DNA of 64,000 nucleotides, taken from NCBI RefSeq assembly GCF_018919395.1, contig NZ_JAHLME010000002.1, forward strand, positions 722,182-786,181, in the 5' to 3' direction. Below, in pieces: positions 31,429 through 40,694 of this stretch; the first letter of the stretch is position 1, and every line of letters begins with the position of its first letter. Position numbers and translations under genes: made by a program. This DNA comes from Geomonas azotofigens (GTDB lineage: Bacteria; Desulfobacterota; Desulfuromonadia; Geobacterales; Geobacteraceae). Under the pieces are notes generated by a model that saw only the letters and a program-made list of their open reading frames with translations, had not been told where the DNA came from and ran no database searches.

Positions 31429-32625
31429 TTACAGTTCCGCCCAGTCGCCACCGTCGACTACCACGGTGGGAAGGCCCATGGGGCCCAGTTGCTCGATAAA
31501 CGGCTCCGGATCGAACTGCTCCATGTTGTACACGCCTTCGCCGCGCCACTTGCCGGTCAGCATCATGATGGCGCCCACCACGGCCGGAACGCCGGTGGTG
31601 TAGCTGATGGCCTGGCTCTTCACCTCGCGGTAGCACGCCTCGTGGTCGCAGATGTTGTAGATGTAGACCTGCTTCCTCTTGCCGTCCTTGATGCCGCGGG
31701 CGATGACGCCGATGCAGGTGCGCCCCTTGGTGAGCGGACCAAGGCTCCCCGGGTCCGGCAGCACCGCTTTCAAAAACTGCAGCGGTACGATCTTCTGCCC
31801 GTTGAACTCTACCTCGTCGATGCGGGTCATGCCGACGTTCTGCAGCACCTCGAGGTGCTTTAGGTAGTTGTCGGAGAAGGTCATCCAGAACTGCGCCTTC
31901 TTGATGGTCGGGATGTGCTTCACCAGCGACTCCATCTCCTCATGGTACATGCGGTAGATGTTCATCGGGCCGATGCCGTCCGGAAAGTCGAAGACGCGCT
32001 TGGTGGCCAGCGGCGAGGTCTCGACCCAGTCGCCGTTCTCCCAGTGACGGCAGGGAGCGGTCACTTCGCGGATGTTGATCTCCGGGTTGAAGTTGGTGGC
32101 GAAGGGCTGGCCGTGGTTGCCCGCGTTGGCGTCGATGATGTCGATCTCGTGCACCTCGTCCAGGTAGTTCTTGGCGGCAAGTGCGGTGTAGACGTTGGTG
32201 ACGCCCGGGTCGAAGCCGGAGCCGAGCAGTGCCATCAGCCCCTTTTCCTTGAAGCGGTCCTGGTAGGCCCACTGCCAGCTGTACTCGAACTTGGCGGTGT
32301 CCAGCGGTTCGTAGTTGGCGGTATCGAGGTAGTCAACGCCGCAGGCCAGGCAGGCGTCCATGATGGTCAGGTCCTGGTACGGCAGCGCCACGTTGATGAC
32401 GAGCTTGGGCTGCTCGCGCTTGATCAGTTCGATCAGCTCCGGCACGTTGTCGGCGTTCACCTGGGCGGTGCCGATCGGGAACTCTATCTGGTCCGCGATG
32501 GCGCGGCACTTGGATTCGGTGCGGGAAGCGAGGGTAATGGCGGTGATCACGCCGGTTGCCTGGGCACACTTATGGGTAACAACCCCGCCTACGCCGCCTG
32601 CCCCGATAATCAATACTTTGCTCAT
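31429..32625 (-). CDS. Carboxynorspermidine/carboxyspermidine dehydrogenase (saccharopine dehydrogenase family)
   Basis: 398 residues from the ATG at 32625 (AAGGAGAG upstream). An N-terminal Rossmann motif, KVLIIGAGGVGGVVTHKCAQ, is followed by GVDYLDTANYEP and LGSGFDPGVTNVY, typical of Lys1-like reductases of the spermidine pathway. It couples putrescine with aspartate semialdehyde, using NADPH, to give carboxyspermidine. The assignment over lysine-pathway saccharopine dehydrogenase rests on the neighbouring nspC and speA genes. Confidence 0.9.
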   Translation of the reverse strand: MSKVLIIGAGGVGGVVTHKCAQATGVITAITLASRTESKCRAIADQIEFPIGTAQVNADNVPELIELIKREQPKLVINVALPYQDLTIMDACLACGVDYLDTANYEPLDTAKFEYSWQWAYQDRFKEKGLMALLGSGFDPGVTNVYTALAAKNYLDEVHEIDIIDANAGNHGQPFATNFNPEINIREVTAPCRHWENGDWVETSPLATKRVFDFPDGIGPMNIYRMYHEEMESLVKHIPTIKKAQFWMTFSDNYLKHLEVLQNVGMTRIDEVEFNGQKIVPLQFLKAVLPDPGSLGPLTKGRTCIGVIARGIKDGKRKQVYIYNICDHEACYREVKSQAISYTTGVPAVVGAIMMLTGKWRGEGVYNMEQFDPEPFIEQLGPMGLPTVVVDGGDWAEL

Positions 32626-32645
32626 TTGACTAGCTCTCCTTCTTA

Positions 32646-33191
32646 TCAATAGTAAAACGTTGGGGGTGTCACAACCCAGAGCAGCTTCGCCGCGCTCTTT
32701 CCTACATTCTTGACTGCATGTTTGCGGTCCGAGGAGAAGTAGAAGCATTCACCCTTGTCCACCGTGTACAGCTTGTCGTCCAACCGTAACTGCACCTTGC
32801 CGGAAATGACGAAACCGAACTCCTCGCCCTCGTGGATGGGCTGTTCGTCCATCTCGCCGCCAGGATCGAGCGTCACCAGCACCGGGTCCATCTCACGGTT
32901 CTGCGCGCCCGGCACCAGGAGTTCCACCTTGACGTTGTCGCCGTCGTCCGTCGCCTGCACCCGGGCATCTTTTCCGAACACGATGTCCTGGTCGACTTCC
33001 TCGCTGAAGAACTCCTGCATGCTGATGCCGAGGACGTCGACGATGTCCTTCAGCGTCGCGATGGACGGTGACGTCGCATCGTTCTCCAGCTGCGAAATGA
33101 AGCCCTTGGTCAGATCGGCGCGGCTGGCCAGCTCTTCCTGAGTGAGCGAATTGGCCATCCTGAGCCTCTTCAACCTCTCACCGATTTTCAA
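32646..33191 (-). CDS. XRE-family regulator with cupin domain (PuuR-like)
   Basis: 181 residues, TTG start at 33191 after a G-rich site. An N-terminal helix-turn-helix (IGERLKRLRMANSLTQEELASRADLTKGFISQLENDATSPSIATL) is joined to a C-terminal cupin (GEMDEQPIHEGEEFGFVISGKVQLRL..KGECFYFSSDRKHAVKN). Such proteins often sense polyamines or related amines. As first gene of the polyamine operon it is probably a local feedback regulator. Two similar 17-bp sequences just upstream are its likely operators. Confidence 0.9.
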   Translation of the reverse strand: MKIGERLKRLRMANSLTQEELASRADLTKGFISQLENDATSPSIATLKDIVDVLGISMQEFFSEEVDQDIVFGKDARVQATDDGDNVKVELLVPGAQNREMDPVLVTLDPGGEMDEQPIHEGEEFGFVISGKVQLRLDDKLYTVDKGECFYFSSDRKHAVKNVGKSAAKLLWVVTPPTFYY

Positions 33192-33616
33192 GTGTCCCCC
33201 CCGGTTTAGTAACAGTAAACCTTTTGTATTTTGGCAATGTATTGCGTTGCCCGAATTTTGTCAACAAAAAGTTTAGTAATGGTATACTTCCTGTTTAACA
33301 TTTAACACTCATTAATGTTGTAGTTTTTGCAACACATCAATATTGCATGGGTTTACGCTGCAGGTGCCGCGCAAACACCGTATACGGATCATGCGCCATG
33401 ACCCGCCCGACAACGGAAGCGCCGCGACCGAAGAAGGCGCACGGCCTCCCGGATGCCGTCGTCCATCGGCGCTCCGCGCCCCCGTAGAAGCCGGGCGTAA
33501 CGTATACCGATCCACCCTAACTAGCTGTTGAGCCGTGACTTTTTTTGTGTTACTACTCGTTGACCGGCCCCCTTACCTCTCCTTGGCCGAGGCAAACTCC
33601 AGACAGAGGAAACAGC
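33192..33616. other. Divergent region between the polyamine operon and folD
   Basis: About 425 bp. The first 100 bp are AT-rich with two operator-like repeats. The rest carries no recognisable gene; folD has AGAGGAA before its ATG. Confidence 0.55.
33204..33287 (-). promoter_or_regulatory. Two operator-like repeats upstream of the XRE-cupin gene
   Basis: GTTTAGTAACAGTAAAC (33204-33220, GTTTA/TAAAC inverted arms) and GTTTAGTAATGGTATAC (33271-33287), in the same orientation with starts 67 bp apart. Confidence 0.55.
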
Positions 33617-34489
33617 ATGAACCTTTTAGATGGCAAGAAATGCGCTGACAGCCTGATCGCCGGCATCGCGAAGCAGGTCGCGCGCCACGTGGACGCGGGG
33701 CTCAGGAAACCGCACATGACGGTGATCCTGGTCGGCCACCACGCCCCCAGTGAGTCCTACGTCAAATCCAAAATCACCACCTGCTCGCTCTCGGGCTTCG
33801 ACAGCAACCTGGTCCGTCTCCCCGAGACGGTCACCGAGAAGGAGTTGCTGGCCCTGATCGCCGAAATCAACGAGGACAACTCCACCGACGGCGTCATTGT
33901 GCAGCTTCCGCTCCCCAAGCAGATCAACGCCCAGCGCGTCATCAACGCCATCTCACCCGACAAGGACATCGACGGCTTCCACCCCACCAACTTCGGGCGC
34001 ATGGCCCTTGGACAGAAGGCGTTCCGCCCCGCGACAGCCTACGGCATCTGCAAGCTGCTGCAGTTCTACCAGGTGCCGGTGGCGGGCAAGCACTGCGTGG
34101 TCATCGGGCGCTCCAACATCGTGGGCAAGCCGATCTCCATCATGCTCTCCAACGACTTCGACATCGGCAACGCGACAGTGACCCTGACCCACATCGAGAC
34201 GCCGCGGGAGCTGCTGCTGGACGAGACACGGCGGGCCGATATCGTCATCGTCGCCGTCGGCATCCCCGGCTTCGTCACGCCGGACATGGTGCGGGATGGC
34301 GTTACCCTCATCGACGTGGGCATCAACCGCCTGGAGAACGGCAAGCTGGTCGGCGACGTCGCCTTCGATGCCGTCGCCCCCAAGTGCGAGTGGATCACCC
34401 CCGTTCCCGGTGGCGTCGGCCGCATGACCGTGGCCGCGCTCATGATCAACACGCTCGCCGCCTACCAGAACAACTTCGAGTTGGCTTAA
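33617..34489 (+). CDS. folD: Methylenetetrahydrofolate dehydrogenase / cyclohydrolase
   Basis: 290 residues from the ATG at 33617 (AGAGGAAA upstream). Landmarks are the catalytic region [43 protein letters not shown] in the Rossmann part, and the C-terminal signature [10 protein letters not shown] (many homologues have GVGPMT, so one Pro is replaced by Arg). It interconverts methylene-, methenyl- and formyl-tetrahydrofolate. It is a single-gene unit with a bidirectional terminator. A second folD elsewhere in the genome would not be surprising given the slightly divergent motifs. Confidence 0.94.
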   Translation: MNLLDGKKCADSLIAGIAKQVARHVDAGLRKPHMTVILVGHHAPSESYVKSKITTCSLSGFDSNLVRLPETVTEKELLALIAEINEDNSTDGVIVQLPLPKQINAQRVINAISPDKDIDGFHPTNFGRMALGQKAFRPATAYGICKLLQFYQVPVAGKHCVVIGRSNIVGKPISIMLSNDFDIGNATVTLTHIETPRELLLDETRRADIVIVAVGIPGFVTPDMVRDGVTLIDVGINRLENGKLVGDVAFDAVAPKCEWITPVPGGVGRMTVAALMINTLAAYQNNFELA

Positions 34490-34494
34490 AACAG

Positions 34495-34525
34495 GTTCTA
34501 CGTTCTACGTTCTAAGTTCTACGTT
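34495..34525. repeat. Short GTTCTAC-type tandem repeat
   Basis: Four imperfect copies of a GTTCTACG/GTTCTAAG unit directly downstream of folD. Confidence 0.7.
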
Positions 34526-34544
34526 AAAACCTAAACTAAATAAG

Positions 34545-34579
34545 AAAAGGGTCCCGGCATTTCTGCCAGGACCCTTTTT
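34545..34579. terminator. Bidirectional terminator between folD and dcuB
   Basis: Stem AAAAGGGTCC..GGACCCTTTTT with inner GGCA/TGCC pairing, between convergent genes. Confidence 0.9.
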
Positions 34580-34651
34580 CTGTTACAGCGCTGAGCACTG
34601 TTTCCTTATCTTGCCGTATCCCTTTTATCCCCTTTATCCCTGTTAATCGCC

Positions 34652-35983
34652 TTAGAGAATGAACTGGGAGATGGTGTAGGCGACCACGGTGGAGACCCCC
34701 ACGCCGATCAGGCCCGGGATCATGAAGCTGTGGTTCAAGAGGTACTTGCCGATCCTGGTGGTGCCGGTGCGGTCCATGTTGATGGCGGCCAGGTCGCTCG
34801 GGTAGAAGGCGAAGAAAAAGTAGGCGTAGCTGGCCGGCATCAGCCCCAGCAGCAGCGGGATGGGAAGACCAAGAGCAAGCCCCAGCGGCAAGGTGATGGC
34901 AAGGGTGGCCGCCTGGCTCTTGACGAAAGCGGAGATGCAGAAGGTGGCGATGGCGAAGGTCCAGGGTGCCATCTTGACCATGATGCCGATGTTGTCGACC
35001 AGGTACTTCTTGTTGGCGCTGATGAAGGTATCGCTCATCCAGGCGATGCCGAAGATGGAGACGACCGCGATCATGCCGGCGATGAAGACGCTGGAATGGG
35101 CGATGTCCTTCGCTTTGACCTTGGCGGCGAAGAGGATGAAAGCGCCGTAGGCGAGCATGACGAACTGAACCACGGTGGTCATCGGGACCGGCTTCTTGTC
35201 GGCGGCCAACGGAAGGAGCCAGGGGCAGCTCGCCATCACGATGATGGTGCCGACGCCGGCAAAGAAGAGCGCGACGGATACCTTGGCGACGGTGGAGATC
35301 TTCTTGTCCAGGGTGGTCACATCGGCATCGAGTCCCTTGCGGAATTCGGGATCCTGCAGACGGGCCTGGAATTCGGCGTCCTTGTCGAGGTCGAGGCCGC
35401 GGTTGAAGCTCCAGGCCGCGGCGGCCAGCACACCGATGATGCCGGCGGGCATGGTGACCGAGATGATGTCGACCAGCGTGACGGGGTGCCCGGCCTTGGA
35501 GGCGAAGCCGAGGAAGAAGGTGACCGCGGCCGCCACCGGACTTGCCGTGATCCCCATCTGGGAGGCGACGCTGGAGATGGCCATGGGGCGCTCGGGGCGG
35601 ATCTTCGTCTTGATGGCGACGTCCGAGATGACCGGCAAGAGGGCGTAGACGGCGTGGCCGGTGCCGCAACAGACCGTCAGGAAGAAGGTCGAAAGCGGGG
35701 CCAGGATGGTGACGTACTTGGGATGGGCGCGCAGCAGCTTCTCGGTCAGCTGCACCAGGTAGTCGAGGCCGCCCGCCACCTGGAGTGTCGCCGAAGCGGT
35801 CACCACGGCGAGGATGATAAGCATGACGGCGATGGGGGGCTCGGAAGGGGCACTGCGGAAACCGAGCACCAGCACCGACACGCCGAGGCCGCCGATGAGG
35901 CCGAGCGCCACGCCGCCTTTGCGGATGCCTACCAGCACCGCGCCAAGTACGAGTATGAATTGGATCCAGAACATCGCTGCCAT
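34652..35983 (-). CDS. dcuB: Anaerobic C4-dicarboxylate transporter (DcuB family)
   Basis: 443 residues with about a dozen hydrophobic segments. DcuA/DcuB-type landmarks are the N-terminal FWIQFILVLGAVLVGIRKGGVALG, PERPMAISSVASQMGITASPVAAA, and the C-terminal YPSDLAAINMDRTGTTRIGKYLLNHSFMIPG. It exchanges fumarate or malate for succinate, allowing fumarate respiration or dicarboxylate uptake. The ATG at 35983 has AGGAGGAA upstream. It is preceded by a sigma-54 promoter and three palindromic sites, and a sensor/regulator pair is encoded just beyond, so expression is probably induced by dicarboxylates. Confidence 0.93.
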   Translation of the reverse strand: MAAMFWIQFILVLGAVLVGIRKGGVALGLIGGLGVSVLVLGFRSAPSEPPIAVMLIILAVVTASATLQVAGGLDYLVQLTEKLLRAHPKYVTILAPLSTFFLTVCCGTGHAVYALLPVISDVAIKTKIRPERPMAISSVASQMGITASPVAAAVTFFLGFASKAGHPVTLVDIISVTMPAGIIGVLAAAAWSFNRGLDLDKDAEFQARLQDPEFRKGLDADVTTLDKKISTVAKVSVALFFAGVGTIIVMASCPWLLPLAADKKPVPMTTVVQFVMLAYGAFILFAAKVKAKDIAHSSVFIAGMIAVVSIFGIAWMSDTFISANKKYLVDNIGIMVKMAPWTFAIATFCISAFVKSQAATLAITLPLGLALGLPIPLLLGLMPASYAYFFFAFYPSDLAAINMDRTGTTRIGKYLLNHSFMIPGLIGVGVSTVVAYTISQFIL

Positions 35984-36054
35984 GACTTCCTCCTATGTTG
36001 CTCTTGGTTAGCTTTGGCGAGGTCGTGCCTCGCGTCGTTATTTAACCGTAGTAG

Positions 36055-36070
36055 AGCAGGCATGATGCCA
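36055..36070 (-). promoter_or_regulatory. Sigma-54 promoter of dcuB
   Basis: TGGCATCATGCCTGCT on the minus strand, with GG (-24) and GC (-12) at the required spacing. The predicted start is about 60 bases before the dcuB ATG. Confidence 0.75.
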
Positions 36071-36147
36071 AGATGCGCGCTTTATGTAAGACCTTGAAAT
36101 CACATACAATATCTCTTGCGAAACTGGAACCGGAAAACAAAAATGCC

Positions 36148-36252
36148 ATAACCGGAGGCTATGGCATTTCATCTGCGCAGCGACAAACACTTATGTAATC
36201 AGCTAGTTACACATTCATATAACGCGAGGTTATCATTATAACCGAAGGTTAT
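36148..36252. promoter_or_regulatory. Three palindromic enhancer-like sites for dcuB
   Basis: ATAACCGGAGGCTAT (36148-36162), ATAACGCGAGGTTAT (36219-36233) and ATAACCGAAGGTTAT (36238-36252); consensus ATAACC-N3-GGTTAT. They lie about 80-180 bp upstream of the sigma-54 promoter, where activator sites are expected. The first is nested in a longer AAATGCCATA/TATGGCATTT palindrome. Confidence 0.7.
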
Positions 36253-36310
36253 GCCTCTTCATGAGGGGCGGCAGCGGCGGCCTCACCCCGCTTTGGCACC
36301 GCCCCCTATT

Positions 36311-37726
36311 TCAGGAGTGCATCATCTTCAACCGCTTGCTGAGGGCTGGCTGGGATATCCCCAGCAGCCTGGCGGCGAGGGTCTGGTTGCCGTTGGCGCG
36401 GGCCAGCGCCTCCTGGACCAGGAAAGCGGCGGCATCGCTGAAGGTGGGGAGTTCTTCGAAGTCGCTGAAGGGATTCTGTCGCGGGGGAGCGGCGATGGAA
36501 GGACCCGCCTCGGCCTGGGCCGACTCGACGGCCTTCACGAAGCTGTCCATGGAGAGCATCCGGTCGCGGTGCACGCTGACCGCGTCGAAGACCATCGCCT
36601 TCAGCTCCCTGACGTTCCCCGGGAAGCTGTAGGTGGAGAGAAACTGCGCCAGCCCCTTGGGAGGCGTCGGCTTCTTCTTGCCAAGGGCCTCGGCGGCCTC
36701 GGACAGAAAGTGGTCCAAAAGGAGCGGGATGTCGCCGCGCCGCTCCCTGAGCGCGGGTATCTGCACCCGGTGCGTGCGCAGCCGGTAGTACAGATCGCGG
36801 CGGAACTTCCCTTCACCCTCCTTGGCCGAGAGGTTCTGGTGCGTCGCCACGATGATGCGCGCCTTGAGGCGCTTGGGCAGGTCGCATCCCAGCGGATAAT
36901 ATTCGCGTTCCTGCAGCAGACGAAGGAGTTTCACCTGCGAAGGGATGCTGAGATCCCCGATCTCGTCCAGAAAGAGGGTCCCGTCGCTGGCCTCCTCCAC
37001 CATGCCCCGCCGAGCCTGGTCGGCGCCGGTATAGGCGCCGCGCACGTGCCCGAACAGTGTGTCGGCGAAAACGGTGTCGTCCAGCCCCGCCACGTTGACC
37101 GTGACCAGCTTGCCGCGGCAGCCGCTCAGCCGGTGCACGGCCTGGGCGATCAGTTCCTTCCCTACCCCGCTCTCCCCGGTGATCAGAAGCGGCTGGGGAC
37201 TCTTGGCGACCGCCTCGATATACGCGAAGACATCCAGCATGCCACGGTCCCCGGTGACGATGGCGGAAAAGGCCTCGGGGTGCGACAGCTCGCGCGAGAT
37301 CAGGCGGCTGGAAACCTCCTGGAACTCGCTGCGCATCTCCACCATCCGTATCGCCCGTGAGACGCTCCCGACGATGCGTTCCTCCTCGTCGGTCTTGACG
37401 CAGTAGTCGAAGGCGCCAAGGCGCATGCAGCGCACCGCAGTCTCCAGCTGGTTCAGGCCGCTCAGGATGATGACAGCGATGTCCGGGTAGCGCTCGGCGA
37501 TCTGGGCCAGCACCTCCTCACCCGAGAGATGCGGCATGGTGAGATCGAGCATGACCAGCCCGATCCGTTTCTCCTCCAGTATGGAGAGGACCTGGCGGCT
37601 GTCGCTGCAGGTGGTGATGTTGTTGACCCCCCCGGCGGTCTCCAGGGTGAGGGTCAGGGAACCGAGCCAGTCGGGTTCGTCATCGACTAATAGAACGCCG
37701 AAATCGGGATAGAGGGTCTCGGTCAC
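36311..37726 (-). CDS. Sigma-54-dependent response regulator (NtrC/DctD type)
   Basis: 471 residues, GTG start overlapping the kinase stop (GTGA). A receiver domain (VLLVDDEPD; phospho-acceptor Asp61 in VMLDLTMP) is followed by an AAA+ domain with Walker A GESGVGKE and the sigma-54 contact loop as GAYTGA, a tolerated variant of GAFTGA. Walker B is DGTLFLDEIGD. A Fis-type helix-turn-helix ends the protein (NQTLAARLLGISQPALSKRL). It probably activates dcuB through the three ATAACC-N3-GGTTAT sites next to its own 3' end. Confidence 0.92.
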   Translation of the reverse strand: MTETLYPDFGVLLVDDEPDWLGSLTLTLETAGGVNNITTCSDSRQVLSILEEKRIGLVMLDLTMPHLSGEEVLAQIAERYPDIAVIILSGLNQLETAVRCMRLGAFDYCVKTDEEERIVGSVSRAIRMVEMRSEFQEVSSRLISRELSHPEAFSAIVTGDRGMLDVFAYIEAVAKSPQPLLITGESGVGKELIAQAVHRLSGCRGKLVTVNVAGLDDTVFADTLFGHVRGAYTGADQARRGMVEEASDGTLFLDEIGDLSIPSQVKLLRLLQEREYYPLGCDLPKRLKARIIVATHQNLSAKEGEGKFRRDLYYRLRTHRVQIPALRERRGDIPLLLDHFLSEAAEALGKKKPTPPKGLAQFLSTYSFPGNVRELKAMVFDAVSVHRDRMLSMDSFVKAVESAQAEAGPSIAAPPRQNPFSDFEELPTFSDAAAFLVQEALARANGNQTLAARLLGISQPALSKRLKMMHS

Positions 37727-39531
37727 GCGTCAACCTCCTTGTGATAGGCGGGCAGGGTCAGGGTGACCGTGGTGCCGCTGCCGTCGGATTGAAACTCCAG
37801 GGTGCCGCCGTGCTCCTTGACGATGCCTGCCGACACCGACAGCCCGAGCCCGGTCCCGCCCTGGTCCTGCTTGGTGGTGAAAAAGGGGTCGGTCAGGCGG
37901 GAGAGGTGCTCCGGTGCAATGCCGGTCCCCTCGTCGCGCAGTCTCACCACCACGTTGTCGCGGAAGGCATCGTGCCAGGTGATGAGTTCGATGCCGCGCT
38001 CCTGGTCGGGGAGCGCCTGGCACGCGTTCAGGATCAGGTTGACCAGCACCTGCTCGATGCGCTGCCGGTTGCCGCGCACCCGCGGCAGCCCCTTGCGATA
38101 GCCGACGCTGAAGTTGCGGGTCGCCTTGCGGATGGTCGGCTCCACCAGCCTGACCGCCGCCTGGGCAGCGGTGTTGAGGTCGATGACGTCGTTGCCGCTG
38201 GTGGTGTCCTGCCGCGCGAAATCCTTCAGGTCGTCCACGATCCTCTTGATGCGCTTGCCGGCGTCCTGGATCTTCGCCAGCGACTTGGGCACCTCCTGGC
38301 GCATGCGGGAGTAAGGGAGCCCGCCGCAGGTAAAGTCGCCGTTTTCTTCGAAGTAGCGCTCCAGTATCTTCGTGGCGTCGATGTGGAAGCGCTTCAGGAT
38401 CGGTGCCTCCAGGAGGATGATCCCGGTCGGGTTGTTGATCTCGTGCGCCACGCCGGAAACGAGCACCCCCAGCGCGGCCATCTTGTCCGCCTGCACCAGT
38501 TGCTGCTGGTTCAGCCGGAGTTCCTCCTCGACCTGACGGCGCTCCGCTATCTCCCGGGTCAGGTCCGCCGTGCGCAGGGCCACCTGACGATGCAGCGTGC
38601 GCGACCAGAGGGCAAAGCCTCCCAAAAGAAACACGAGCGGCACCACGACCACCGCCGCGTACTTCACAATGGTCCACCAGTCGATGGGAGCGGTGTCCAC
38701 CACCCCCAGCCATTTGTTGTGGATCACCTCGTACTGGCCGGTCTTCTTGAGGATGGCGAGCCCCTCGTTGAAGCGCGACAACAGCTCGGCGTTTCCCTTG
38801 TCGACCGCGTAACAGTAGCGGTGGGTTGCCACGTTGCGCACCACCGGAACCAGGTTGGTGAGCTTCAGTTCTCGGATCATGTACATGCCCGGAACGATGG
38901 CCACCACCGCGTACTCGATCTTACCGGAGGCAACCAGGCGCAGGGCATCGGCGGGGGTGTCGGTCAGGGTGAGCTTCTCCCCCAGCCCCTGCCTGATCAG
39001 GTAGTCGTGCATGATGCCGCCGCGATGCACGGCGACACTCTTCCCCTTGAGTTCCTCAAGGGAGTTGACCGAGGGGTTGTCTTTCCGGCCGAAGATGGCG
39101 TGGTTCACCACGGCGTGCGGCACGGAGAAGTCGACCTCGTCCGAGCGCTCCGCTGAGTAGGACATCCCCTGCAGCACGTCGACGCGCCCGGACTGGAGCG
39201 CGTCGCGCATCTCCGCCCAGCTTCCCAGGCGGAACTCCACCTTCATCCCCATGACCTCGGCGATGGCGCGGGTCAGGTCGACGTTGTAGCCGGCGGGCTG
39301 GCCGGAGCGGTCGATGAACTCGTAGGGGGGGTAGTCCCGGTCGCCGCCGACCACGACGGTGCGGGTCTGGGCGGCAGCAACATCACCGGCTGCCAGGAGT
39401 GCGGAAGGAGCGGCGAGAAAACAGATGGTGAAAAGGGCGAGGAGAAGGGAGCCCCTCTCCCGCCAACCTACGGGGAAAAATTGCGTTAGTTTCGCGCGCA
39501 TGCTGCTGGTCCGAAGCGGACGGTCTTCCAT
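37723..39531 (-). CDS. Sensor histidine kinase with periplasmic solute-binding domain
   Basis: 602 residues. A membrane/signal segment (LLLALFTICFLAAPSALLAA) is followed by a bacterial extracellular solute-binding family 3 domain (VVVGGDRDYPPYEFIDRSGQPAGYNVDLTRAIAEVMG to about residue 280), a second membrane helix (YAAVVVVPLVFLLGGFALW), and HisKA (VSGVAHEINNPTG, phospho-His) with HATPase (NLILNACQALP; FFTTKQDQGGTGLGLSV). The input domain suggests direct binding of a small ligand, by context a dicarboxylate or amino acid. It forms a two-component pair with the next gene. Confidence 0.92.
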   Translation of the reverse strand: MEDRPLRTSSMRAKLTQFFPVGWRERGSLLLALFTICFLAAPSALLAAGDVAAAQTRTVVVGGDRDYPPYEFIDRSGQPAGYNVDLTRAIAEVMGMKVEFRLGSWAEMRDALQSGRVDVLQGMSYSAERSDEVDFSVPHAVVNHAIFGRKDNPSVNSLEELKGKSVAVHRGGIMHDYLIRQGLGEKLTLTDTPADALRLVASGKIEYAVVAIVPGMYMIRELKLTNLVPVVRNVATHRYCYAVDKGNAELLSRFNEGLAILKKTGQYEVIHNKWLGVVDTAPIDWWTIVKYAAVVVVPLVFLLGGFALWSRTLHRQVALRTADLTREIAERRQVEEELRLNQQQLVQADKMAALGVLVSGVAHEINNPTGIILLEAPILKRFHIDATKILERYFEENGDFTCGGLPYSRMRQEVPKSLAKIQDAGKRIKRIVDDLKDFARQDTTSGNDVIDLNTAAQAAVRLVEPTIRKATRNFSVGYRKGLPRVRGNRQRIEQVLVNLILNACQALPDQERGIELITWHDAFRDNVVVRLRDEGTGIAPEHLSRLTDPFFTTKQDQGGTGLGLSVSAGIVKEHGGTLEFQSDGSGTTVTLTLPAYHKEVDA

Positions 39532-39535
39532 GGTG

Positions 39536-40450
39536 TCATTCCGGCACTATCGGTGCCTGTTGATCCCGCTCCCCGAACTCGATCCCCGCGAAGCGGAGCA
39601 GCTCCGCCTCGACATCCTCCGGGGTCCCGGGTTCCTCGAAACTGATGTGCCCAGCCTTGCCGGCGCGAAGCTCGCGCAGGAAGGTCTCTGCCGCGCGATG
39701 CACGTCGACCACGCCGCCGCTCATGATGCAACCCAGGCAGCGTCCCACCGCCTCGATCACCTCGTGGGGCGTCTCCGGGAGCTCCGTGAGCTTGTAGCGC
39801 TCCTTCAGCAGGTCGGGGTAACGGCGCATCATGTAGGCCGCCGCGAAGACCCCGACGTTGGTGTAGTCCAGGGCGTTAGCGCCGATGGCGCCGCTGGTCG
39901 CCAGGCGGTAGGCGCCCCCCTGGTCGTCCATGGCGGGCCAGAGCAGACCCGGGGTATCGAAGATGAGGATGCCGTTGTTGAGCGGGATCTGCTGCGGGCG
40001 CATGGTCACCGCCGGGCGGTCCCCCACCTTGGCGATGCTTCTCCCCGCCAGGGTGTTGATCAGCGTCGACTTGCCCACGTTGGGAATCCCCACCACCATG
40101 GTGCGGATCGGGTAGCCCGGGTTGCCGCGCTGCGGCACCATCTGCTTGCACAGCTTCACCAGGCTCTTCACCTCCGGGATGTTCTTCGCGACAAGCGGCA
40201 GGGCGCGCACGCCCGCGCTCTTCTGGAAATGCTGCACCCAGGCGCGGGTCACGGCCGGGTCGGCGAGATCGTTCTTGTTCAGCACCTTGATGCAGGGCTT
40301 GTTCCGGCGCACCTGCTCCAGCAGGTGGTTCGAGCTGGAGAAAGGGAGGCGCGCATCGAGCACCTCGATGATCAGGTCGATCTTGCGGACCAGTTCCGAG
40401 ATCTGTTCGAGCGCCTTGCTCATGTGGCCGGGGTACCATCTAATCGTCAT
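39536..40450 (-). CDS. rbgA: Ribosome biogenesis GTPase RbgA/YlqF
   Basis: 304 residues, circularly permuted GTPase. G4 NKND and G5-like motifs precede G1 GIPNVGKST and G3 DTPG. The N-terminus WYPGHMSKA is diagnostic for YlqF, and a C-terminal RNA-binding region follows. It assists late 50S subunit assembly. Only 4 bp separate it from the downstream sensor kinase gene, so the three genes may share a transcript although the functions look unrelated. Confidence 0.93.
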   Translation of the reverse strand: MTIRWYPGHMSKALEQISELVRKIDLIIEVLDARLPFSSSNHLLEQVRRNKPCIKVLNKNDLADPAVTRAWVQHFQKSAGVRALPLVAKNIPEVKSLVKLCKQMVPQRGNPGYPIRTMVVGIPNVGKSTLINTLAGRSIAKVGDRPAVTMRPQQIPLNNGILIFDTPGLLWPAMDDQGGAYRLATSGAIGANALDYTNVGVFAAAYMMRRYPDLLKERYKLTELPETPHEVIEAVGRCLGCIMSGGVVDVHRAAETFLRELRAGKAGHISFEEPGTPEDVEAELLRFAGIEFGERDQQAPIVPE

Positions 40451-40694
40451 CTAGCTTTCCTTGGCAATCCAAAAATCACGACACAAGGCGACACCATAGC
40501 ACAGTTGTCGCTCAAAATGCCACTCCGCTCGCGCTGCCCGTCCAACTCATGTGAATCGATCGTCTCGCCCTTTAATATTAACCCGATTGACTCCGCTTGC
40601 CAGCGCGGCTAGCATTGCAAATGTTAAAAGATTCATATCTTCGGAAAGGAGCAGGTTGCCAGCGGTCGCAGCGACCGCAGCGGGAGAACGAGCG

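Larger units (their letters stand above)
35984..36310. other. dcuB control region
   Basis: About 327 bp between dcuB and the response-regulator gene. It contains the sigma-54 promoter and three palindromes listed separately. Confidence 0.75.
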
